From Methanomicrobiales archaeon (GTDB lineage Archaea; Halobacteriota; Methanomicrobia; Methanomicrobiales; JACTUA01): 5,448 nucleotides of DNA. The notes beneath the pieces were generated by a model, which saw nothing but the letters and a program-made list of their open reading frames with translations, was not told the DNA's origin and made no database searches. This document shows positions 1-4,980 of this stretch, in pieces (the first letter of the stretch is position 1; each line of letters opens with the position of its first letter). Location: positions 1 to 5,448 of the forward strand of contig JAJRCM010000142.1 of the NCBI GenBank assembly GCA_028678965.1, in the 5' to 3' direction. The position numbers and the translations under genes are program-made.

Positions 1-659
1 ACGATCCGGAGATCAGCACAGAGCGGGGGTTCGACGTGAATGTGAGGATTTTTGCCTGCAGAGGCGGGAACCAGGAACCGGTACGCTTCGCAGTGTTCTT
101 CCGATGCATCCAGCCCGAATAGGGTAGCAGAACCCCCTCCTGCACGCCGCAGAAAGTCTATCACCGCGAGAGGTACCACCCCCGGTCCGGTACCGACATC
201 GAATACGCGGAGGTCAGGTTTAATAAGCCCTTCACGGGCGAGCTCAAGGAGCAGGTGCTGGAACTGGACAAAGAAGACGGGCAGCTGGTAGGCAAGGTAA
301 CCCAGTACCTGGTAGCCGGTATGGTAGCTGATACGCCTCTTTTCGCCCTCCCTCCAGTAGTCTCGTTTCTGTGCGATCACCGCCGCCCGTAGCCGTGACA
401 GAACGACCGGATCGTCCCACCGTTTTCCGGTCTTCTTCTCGATGTACGCCTCAATCAACCGTTCGAGATTCGCAGGTACCCGCGGCCGGTCGAGAAAGCG
501 ACGTTCCCGTGTGAGCCCCCCGTCACTGAAGCGCCCCTGCGTATCTCTGTTCGGTGGTTTTGCCTCATTCACCGCATTGGCCGGGGAGTTTTTTCTGGGA
601 GAGGATACGTCCTCCCGCTCACTTGGTGATCCATGTTTCCGTTGGGTCTCATGTTTCAT
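1..659 (-). CDS. Rsm22-like SAM-dependent methyltransferase (C-terminus cut by window edge)
   Basis: The reading frame is open from an ATG at 659 to the left border, giving 219 complete codons without a stop, so the C-terminal part is missing. A strong ribosome binding site (GGAGGAGGG) lies just upstream of the ATG. Residues 1-60 are basic, polar and probably disordered. Around 100-140 is a Tyr-rich stretch (DYWREGEKRRISYHTGY, then YLAYQLPVFFVQF), followed by a Rossmann-type SAM-binding motif I, VFDVGTGPG, at 152-160 and an acidic residue ending strand 2 (GLDASE, Asp184). The Tyr-rich N-terminal block before a DxGxGPG loop resembles archaeal members of the Rsm22/METTL17 family, which assist assembly of the small ribosomal subunit. 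This assignment is from remembered family patterns and is moderate. The methyltransferase fold is much surer. The gene begins 63 bases after the zinc permease with no clear TATA box between, so it may be co-transcribed with the transporter genes. Confidence 0.65.
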   Translation of the reverse strand, partial: MKHETQRKHGSPSEREDVSSPRKNSPANAVNEAKPPNRDTQGRFSDGGLTRERRFLDRPRVPANLERLIEAYIEKKTGKRWDDPVVLSRLRAAVIAQKRDYWREGEKRRISYHTGYQVLGYLAYQLPVFFVQFQHLLLELAREGLIKPDLRVFDVGTGPGVVPLAVIDFLRRAGGGSATLFGLDASEEHCEAYRFLVPASAGKNPHIHVEPPLCADLRI

Positions 660-687
660 CGCTGGACCCTCCTCCCTGTTTCTGCGG

Positions 688-710
688 TCATGGAGAGGTG
701 AACCTCATGA
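688..710. repeat. Small inverted repeat upstream of the methyltransferase gene
   Basis: The gap between the permease and methyltransferase genes holds an inverted repeat. The outer arms are TCATG (688-692) and CATGA (706-710), and the inner arms are AGGT and ACCT, which meet around GA. The left arm carries three extra bases. As RNA on the minus strand it could fold into a short bulged hairpin. It has no following T-run, so it does not look like a terminator. Its role is unknown, and it may be a processing or translation-control element, or chance. Confidence 0.3.
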
Positions 711-722
711 CAACGGTATTCT

Positions 723-1538
723 TCACATCGCCTCCGATCGTATCCTCCCGGAACGGGCGAGGACGATACCATAGGTGACCGCACTCAAGAGAATGATCGT
801 TGCACCGGAAGGAGCATCAAGGTAATATGACAGGGCGATGCCTCCCAGGGTGAACAGGCAGCCAAGGATCACCGAGAGGACCATCATGGTGTAAAGCCTG
901 GTGGTGAGGATACGGCTGACAGCGGCCGGGATGGTCAGGAGGGCGATGACCAGGATGATGCCTACCACCCGGATCAGCATGACCACGGAGAGAGCGATCA
1001 GGGAGAGAAGGATTGCATTCACCCGTGCGACCGGCACGTTCTGGATGGTGGCGAATTCCTCGTCAAAGGTGACCGCCAGTAACTCATTATACAGCAGCCA
1101 CACGGTGAGGACGATAACGGTGTCAAGGGCGATCATCATCATGAGATCGGTGGAGGGGACGAGGAGAATATTCCCGAACAGATAGCTGAACAGGTCGGGA
1201 GCATAGCCTGGTGTCCACCTGATGAACAGGATGCCGATGGCCATCCCCACTGCCCACATGGCGGCGATGAGCGTATCCATATACTGGTGGGCTCTCCTGC
1301 GGAGGTAGCTGATGAATCCAGCAGCAGCGAGGGAGAAGACCGTGGCTCCAAGAACGGGGCTTACCCCCAGGAAATACCCGAGACCTATTCCCCCAAAGGC
1401 TGCATGGGAAATACCTCCCCCCAGAAAAGAGAGTCGTTTGACCACCACGTACGTGCCGATAATGCCACAGGCAATACTGGCGAGAATTCCCGCAAGGATT
1501 GCATTGCGGAAGAACTCGAACTCGAGGAGTGCGATCAT
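723..1538 (-). CDS. znuB: Zinc/manganese-type ABC transporter permease (ZnuB-like)
   Basis: This 271-residue protein is the membrane subunit of a metal-uptake ABC transporter of the ABC-3 family. It would form a dimer that passes the ion released by the binding lipoprotein into the cytoplasm. It is hydrophobic almost throughout, with about seven to nine membrane segments (for example residues 11-33, 38-58, 62-80, 90-107, 116-127, 134-151, 175-205, 217-240 and 246-261). Family features visible are the SFLGGGISHAAFGGIG stretch at 37-52, the DLFSYLFGNILLV block at 115-127, and the VGIILVIALLTIPAA segment at 192-206. Length is typical. The ATG overlaps the TGA of the ATPase gene by four bases (ATGA), and a GGTGAGGGG ribosome binding site sits inside the end of that gene. 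The family assignment is firm. The exact metal is inferred from the binding protein. Confidence 0.93.
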   Translation of the reverse strand: MIALLEFEFFRNAILAGILASIACGIIGTYVVVKRLSFLGGGISHAAFGGIGLGYFLGVSPVLGATVFSLAAAGFISYLRRRAHQYMDTLIAAMWAVGMAIGILFIRWTPGYAPDLFSYLFGNILLVPSTDLMMMIALDTVIVLTVWLLYNELLAVTFDEEFATIQNVPVARVNAILLSLIALSVVMLIRVVGIILVIALLTIPAAVSRILTTRLYTMMVLSVILGCLFTLGGIALSYYLDAPSGATIILLSAVTYGIVLARSGRIRSEAM

Positions 1539-2305
1539 GGCCCCTCACCACCGGTATGGTCGCGGAGGACACGGTGGGGCAGTCCATGGGCAATAAGGTC
1601 GACCGGGCACTGATAGACCGCGGCAAGCATATCCCCGGTGATCTCCTTTGTCCCATGGGTGAACAGCTTTCGGTTCAGGCAGGCGATTTTGTCGACATAG
1701 GTAGAGATAGCGGTGAGATCGTGGGTAACGAGGACGATTGCCATATCCCGCTGGAGCCTGGAGAGAATCTCATAGAACTCGGTCTCCATACCAGGGTCCA
1801 CATGGCTGGTCGGCTCATCGAGAAGCAACGCCCGGGGATCGGTCACCAGTGCGCGAGCGATGATCACCCGCTGCTGCTGTCCCCCGGAGAGTTCCCCAAT
1901 GGGCCGATCAGCGAGATCCTCAATTCCCATTTCCCTGAGTGCGGTATCGACTTTCTCCTTATCGGTTGCTGAAAATTTTCGGAAAGGATGAGGGATGTGA
2001 CTGAGCCGTCCGGTGAGTACCATTTCCCTGACGGTGATAGGGTACCCGAAATCGAAGGTACGGAACTGGGGGACATAGCCAAGAAAGCTCCGGCCACTCT
2101 CCGGCGGTTGTCCAGCGATGGTCACCTCACCCTTCATGAGGGGGACGATTCCCAGAATCACCTTCAGGAGGGTCGTTTTTCCCCCGCCGTTCGGACCAAT
2201 GATCCCGTAGAAATCGCGGTCACCAACAGAAAGGGTGACGTCCTCCAGCACGGTCTGTCCACCGAGCTGGACCCACACATTCTTCACTTCAATCAGAGAA
2301 GTCAT
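1535..2305 (-). CDS. znuC: Zinc/manganese-type ABC transporter ATP-binding protein (ZnuC-like)
   Basis: This 256-residue cytoplasmic ATPase energises the metal transporter. All nucleotide-binding motifs are intact: Walker A GPNGGGKTT at 37-45, Q-loop YVPQ ending at Gln80, signature LSGGQQQR at 139-146, Walker B ALLLDEP at 159-165 with catalytic Glu164, D-loop SHVD at 167-170, and switch His195 in VTHD. The C-terminal tail CPVDLIAHGLPHRVLRDH contains Cys233, His240, His244 and His250, a pattern I recall from related archaeal and anaerobe metal ABC ATPases. It could bind metal, but this is only inferred. The gene overlaps both neighbours by four bases (ATGA at 2302-2305 and 1535-1538), which suggests translational coupling and equal output. 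Its position between binding protein and permease fixes the transporter role. Separating Zn from Mn subfamilies by the ATPase alone is not possible. Confidence 0.94.
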   Translation of the reverse strand: MTSLIEVKNVWVQLGGQTVLEDVTLSVGDRDFYGIIGPNGGGKTTLLKVILGIVPLMKGEVTIAGQPPESGRSFLGYVPQFRTFDFGYPITVREMVLTGRLSHIPHPFRKFSATDKEKVDTALREMGIEDLADRPIGELSGGQQQRVIIARALVTDPRALLLDEPTSHVDPGMETEFYEILSRLQRDMAIVLVTHDLTAISTYVDKIACLNRKLFTHGTKEITGDMLAAVYQCPVDLIAHGLPHRVLRDHTGGEGP

Positions 2306-3195
2306 CCTTCGCCACCTCCGATGATGGAGCCAACATATTCGAGGTTTGGAATATATGCCTCGGCGAGAGGATCCACCTGGACTACCGTGCCATTGATCTG
2401 TCGGGCGACAACCTCTGCCTCACGGGGACTGAACTGCGGCTCGACAAAGACAATACGGATATCCTGTGCCTGGGCAGCGGCTATCAGGGAGGCAATCTCC
2501 CCCGAGGAGGGTTCCTTTCCCTCGCTCTCGATGGCAATCTGGGTGAGGCCATACTCCCGTGCGAAGTAGCCCCACGCCGGATGGGTCACGAGGAACGCCG
2601 TCCCCCGTGCCGGAGCAAGCGCCGTTTGCAGGTTCAGATCGAGCGCATCGAGATCCTGCAGGAGTACATCTCGCCGCGACTGGAATTCTCCGCACTCCTG
2701 GCGATCATGCTCGCAGAGTGCCGAGGTGATATGGGTCACCATCACCTTCGCATTCCGGGGAGAGAGCCAGATGTGAGGATCGTTATCCATGATTGGAATC
2801 CCCGCTGAGGTGTTGACCACCACCACATCGTTCCGGACCTCCGCAAGCCTTGTAATGAAGTGCTGTTCGAAGGGCATCTGGGTACCGGTGGCGATGATGA
2901 GTTCCGCACCGCTGGCCTCGACAATATCCCGGGCAGAAGGTTCATAGCTGTGGGGTTCAGCGCCTGGTGGCAGCAGGACCAGCACCTCCACGTGATCACC
3001 CCCCACTGTCTCGGTAAAATTCTTCAGTGGGGGGATGCTTACTGTAATCAGGTGCCGTGAACCGCCAGGCTCCGGTTTTTTTTCCGCCACACAACCCAGG
3101 ATTACTGCTGTTAAAAGAATACATACAACGAATACCAGCCACACCACCCGCATTGATGCACACCTTTTCCCTCTTTCACTCCTCTCCCCCATCAT
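2302..3195 (-). CDS. znuA: Metal-binding lipoprotein of a zinc ABC transporter (ZnuA-like)
   Basis: This 297-residue protein (cluster A-1 solute-binding family) would sit outside the membrane, capture the metal and deliver it to the permease. A hydrophobic signal segment (residues 17-34) ends in a lipobox-like ILGC, with Cys35 as likely lipid-anchored residue. Ligands expected from the family are present: His82 in EPHSYEPSA, His141 in DPHIWLSP, His205 in VTHPAWGYF and Asp275 in VDPLAEAY. A His at the third position fits the zinc branch; manganese-binding relatives usually have Glu. The His-rich loop found in many ZnuA proteins before the second ligand is absent. I chose the ATG at 3195 because it overlaps the regulator's TGA as ATGA and has GGGGAG seven bases upstream. 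An ATG at 3153, with AGGTG seven bases upstream, would give 283 residues and a tighter signal peptide, so it is a real alternative. The frame continues upstream to 3303 inside the regulator gene, but those residues do not look like a signal peptide. Confidence 0.9.
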   Translation of the reverse strand: MMGERSERGKRCASMRVVWLVFVVCILLTAVILGCVAEKKPEPGGSRHLITVSIPPLKNFTETVGGDHVEVLVLLPPGAEPHSYEPSARDIVEASGAELIIATGTQMPFEQHFITRLAEVRNDVVVVNTSAGIPIMDNDPHIWLSPRNAKVMVTHITSALCEHDRQECGEFQSRRDVLLQDLDALDLNLQTALAPARGTAFLVTHPAWGYFAREYGLTQIAIESEGKEPSSGEIASLIAAAQAQDIRIVFVEPQFSPREAEVVARQINGTVVQVDPLAEAYIPNLEYVGSIIGGGEG

Positions 3196-3659
3196 GGCAC
3201 GTCTCCCCGCTTCCTTTTCCCGGTCTCTATCGGAGAACAGCACCGTACATCGGGGGGAATTGCTCCACAGATACCAACCGTTGGGTGACCGAGGGAAGCA
3301 CACATCTTATCTACCGCCGGTTGGGGAAGAAAACCCTCCATCCGTGTCGCCTGGGTACACGCCTCTTCAGAGGTGAGACCATGCTGACTGAGCACCAGCC
3401 CAAGAATCCGGTGGCGGCGGAGGAGAAAGGCTGCATACTCCCGTCCCTTTCTGGTGAGCGTCACCACCCTGTAGGGAGCGTGGTCGACAAATCCCTCTCG
3501 CGAGAGGTATTCAACCGTTCGTGTAACCGTGGAGGGATCGACCCTGAAGTGGACCGACAGAACCGTCGGTTTGACCATCCCTCCCTGTTCTAGAATATAT
3601 CTGAGATACTCCCCCCGTCTTGGCGAGATCTCGTGACCGGTGAACCTGCTCATCATCAC
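3192..3659 (-). CDS. DtxR/MntR-like metal-dependent transcriptional regulator
   Basis: This 155-residue protein probably controls the transporter genes that follow it. Residues 15-75 form a winged helix-turn-helix: EYLRYILEQ, then VLSVHFRVDPSTVTRTVEYL as recognition region, then a wing ending in RVVTLTRKGREYA. After it come RRHRILGLVL (81-90) and a dimerisation/metal domain ending in LGHPT (123-127), the family's usual order. Aligned without gaps to the DtxR ACRxEH motif, it reads ATRMEG (104-109): only Glu108 and His83 of the usual ligands remain, while Cys/Glu and His are replaced by Thr105 and Gly109. The tail has Cys131, Cys140 and Cys141. It lacks the SH3-like third domain of DtxR. Translation may start at GTG 3659, ATG 3656 or ATG 3653; no ribosome binding site precedes them, so a leaderless message is likely. 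Its stop overlaps the lipoprotein start. DtxR-type membership is well supported, the sensed metal is not. Confidence 0.82.
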   Translation of the reverse strand: MMMSRFTGHEISPRRGEYLRYILEQGGMVKPTVLSVHFRVDPSTVTRTVEYLSREGFVDHAPYRVVTLTRKGREYAAFLLRRHRILGLVLSQHGLTSEEACTQATRMEGFLPQPAVDKMCASLGHPTVGICGAIPPDVRCCSPIETGKRKRGDVP

Positions 3660-3679
3660 TCAGTGCGCGGCACAGTGAT
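3655..3679. promoter_or_regulatory. Imperfect inverted repeat over the regulator start: candidate operator
   Basis: On the plus strand ATCACT (3655-3660) pairs with AGTGAT (3674-3679), and GTGC (3663-3666) pairs with GCAC (3670-3673) around a GCG centre. Two extra bases (CA) sit in the left arm. The repeat runs from the regulator's start codons into the TATA-like box at 3677-3684. DtxR-type repressors bind inverted repeats of about this size at such places, so autoregulation of the operon is a reasonable inference. No second copy of the repeat was noticed in the window. Confidence 0.45.
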
Positions 3680-3708
3680 ATATCTTTGATTATGTACCAA
3701 CTTTTAAA
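3677..3708 (-). promoter_or_regulatory. Candidate archaeal promoter (TATA-like boxes) of the zinc operon
   Basis: Read on the minus strand, TTTAAAAG lies at 3708-3701 and GATATATC at 3684-3677. Either could act as a TATA box, since archaeal boxes lie about 25 bases before the transcript start. The nearer one would place the start at the ATG codons (leaderless message), which fits the lack of a ribosome binding site. The farther one would give a leader of about 20 bases. The AT-rich stretch stands out against GC-rich surroundings. Confidence 0.45.
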
Positions 3709-3850
3709 CCCGGCTCACCAGGGAGAAGGGAGATGATAACCGCCTGGCCGATCCGAGATGCCTGCGAATCCTGCACCACGCACCACCGCCCCCTTCCCTC
3801 ACACATCCCTCTACAGGATGAAAGTGCCGAACAAGGACCATCGACGGTTG
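3685..3850. other. Intergenic region between cytidylate kinase and the zinc operon
   Basis: Apart from the distal TATA-like box, this stretch holds no gene I can support. The minus strand has three runs of G (about 3785-3808), too few for a confident quadruplex. No T-run that would mark an archaeal terminator after the kinase gene was seen, and no tRNA-like fold. A 45-codon minus-strand frame (3704-3841) and a 63-codon plus-strand frame starting at 3733 are open, but neither resembles a known protein. Confidence 0.5.
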
Positions 3851-4378
3851 TTACTTCTTTAAAAATGAGACCGCGGTCTCCACGATGGAGCCCAGCTGTT
3901 CAGTGGTCCACCGTTCGGAGCTGAGCGCCAGGTGGTAGGGTGAGAGATCAGTGATGTCAATCTTGTAGTAGTTCTGGTAGCGGCGGCTCTCGCAGGCTTC
4001 CCGGACCGTGGTCAGCATCCGGGCAGTATACTCATCGACCCCATCGCGGGTGGCGATGCGCTTGGCCCGGCAGGAGAGGGGGGCAGTGAGCCAGATCTTC
4101 AGGTCAGCATTCTCCACCATCCACCCGGAAAGTCTCCCCTCAATCACCAGGTTATCCCGCTTCTGGGCGATCTCCTTCTGGCGCACATCGATGAGCGCAT
4201 CGATGGAGTGGTCGTTCTCTGCAGTCTTCCCCAGTGCCGCGATGTCCATCCCCCGCTCCTTGGCGATCTGGCGGAAGACGTCACCGGCAGAGATCATCTC
4301 GTACCCGTAGGAGGTGGAGAGGTGACGGGCAAGGGACGTGGTTCCGCTCCCCGGTGGGCCGCTGACGGTGATGCGCAT
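3851..4378 (-). CDS. cmk: Cytidylate kinase, archaeal type
   Basis: This 175-residue enzyme phosphorylates CMP (and dCMP) with ATP in pyrimidine nucleotide metabolism. The P-loop GPPGSGTTS is at 7-15. The nucleotide-binding SAGDVFR block at 30-36 and IEGRLSGWM at 79-87 match the archaeal Cmk pattern, and the LID-like region has Arg111 with ESRRYQNYYKID at 130-141. Length is normal for the short archaeal form. The start chosen is the ATG at 4378 directly before the P-loop strand. An upstream ATG at 4456 would add 26 residues unlike the family and extend deep into the previous gene. The ATG shares one base with the stop of the EMC3-like gene (TGATG), and a GGGGGT stretch just upstream may serve as ribosome binding site. 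The pairing with adenylate kinase and EMC3 is the usual archaeal context. In many relatives cbf5/truB follows, but here a gap and the zinc operon come next. Confidence 0.93.
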   Translation of the reverse strand: MRITVSGPPGSGTTSLARHLSTSYGYEMISAGDVFRQIAKERGMDIAALGKTAENDHSIDALIDVRQKEIAQKRDNLVIEGRLSGWMVENADLKIWLTAPLSCRAKRIATRDGVDEYTARMLTTVREACESRRYQNYYKIDITDLSPYHLALSSERWTTEQLGSIVETAVSFLKK

Positions 4379-4977
4379 CAGATACCCCCAATATTCATCG
4401 ATTTCCGGATGATCTGGCTCACGCTGAGCGAGCAGATCATGTACCACAGTATCCAAGCGGGAATGGGCCCAAAAGCAGCTTGGGTGAAGCCCCGCTCACC
4501 GATCAGGGGGAAGGAGATATTCTGGGTTTCGGGAAGAAGCGGGAGTACGTACAGGAGCCAGAGGAAGATAGGCACCGAGACGAGCAGGATATAGGCCATC
4601 GGTTTGAACTGTTCGCGGGAGAGTTCCAGCTGCTCCTGCATCATCCGGTCCCGCTTGGCCTCCATTTTCTTGATCTTCTTCTCATCCTCGGCAAGCTGTG
4701 CCTCGCGGAACTCCTTCTGGAATTCCTTCATCCGTTCCTGCGCTTCCTGCATCCGTTCATAATCAATGGTGTATTTCTGGATCAGGGAAGAGTAGAGGCC
4801 GGTGAGGGTGGAGAGGATGATAATCACAATAAAGAAGGGAAATACCGCTCGCAGCGGACCGAACACCACATCCATCCCCCCGCCAATTCCTACGCGGACC
4901 GGCGCAATCCCGTAGGAGAGCATGAGGCCCATGGCCACGATGAGGGCAATTGTGCCGCTGTGCTTCTGGAGATCCAT
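4378..4977 (-). CDS. EMC3/TMCO1-like membrane protein (DUF106, Oxa1 superfamily)
   Basis: This 199-residue integral membrane protein belongs to the archaeal DUF106 group, now placed with EMC3 and TMCO1 in the Oxa1/YidC/Get1 superfamily of membrane-protein insertases. Hydrophobic segments lie at about 9-26, 42-62, 126-146 and 172-190. Between the second and third is a highly charged helical region, about 68-122 (ERMQEAQERMKEFQKEF and following), which is probably a coiled coil facing the cytoplasm and typical of the family, where it is thought to contact ribosomes or substrates. The gene starts 3 bases after the adenylate kinase stop, with a GAGGTGA ribosome binding site overlapping that stop, and ends by sharing one base with the cytidylate kinase start. 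This is the conserved location near secY, which fits a role in membrane-protein insertion. Family is well supported; an insertase function is inferred from superfamily work. Confidence 0.9.
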   Translation of the reverse strand: MDLQKHSGTIALIVAMGLMLSYGIAPVRVGIGGGMDVVFGPLRAVFPFFIVIIILSTLTGLYSSLIQKYTIDYERMQEAQERMKEFQKEFREAQLAEDEKKIKKMEAKRDRMMQEQLELSREQFKPMAYILLVSVPIFLWLLYVLPLLPETQNISFPLIGERGFTQAAFGPIPAWILWYMICSLSVSQIIRKSMNIGGI

Positions 4978-4980
4978 TTC

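Noticed and set aside
52..778. Plus-strand frames over the methyltransferase gene (52-291, 442-774, 554-778)
   Set aside because: Low-complexity Arg/Ser/Pro-rich translations, no ribosome binding site, and they mirror a good minus-strand methyltransferase.
1123..1656. Minus-strand frame of 177 codons overlapping ATPase and permease genes
   Set aside because: It is an out-of-frame reading of two clearly coding genes, rich in Arg, Pro and His without domain features.
1499..2569. Plus-strand frames of 157 and 193 codons (1499-1972 and 1988-2569)
   Set aside because: They lie antisense to the ATPase, permease and lipoprotein genes, show no recognisable domain, and the minus-strand genes have full motif sets.
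3196..3303. Extended start of the ZnuA-like gene at 3303
   Set aside because: The extra residues lie inside the regulator gene, do not resemble a signal peptide and would place it far from the N-terminus; better-supported starts exist at 3195 and 3153.
3785..3808. G-quadruplex on the minus strand
   Set aside because: Only three runs of three or more G are present, so a stable quadruplex is not supported.
3720..3830. Possible C/D box guide RNA (ATGATAA near 3732)
   Set aside because: The box C-like string has a mismatch and no matching D box was found at suitable spacing.
3704..3841. 45-codon minus-strand frame after cytidylate kinase
   Set aside because: No ribosome binding site, Gly/Arg-rich composition and no resemblance to a known small protein.
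4379..4456. Extended start of cytidylate kinase at 4456
   Set aside because: It would overlap the EMC3-like gene by 79 bases and add 26 residues before the P-loop strand, unlike the family.
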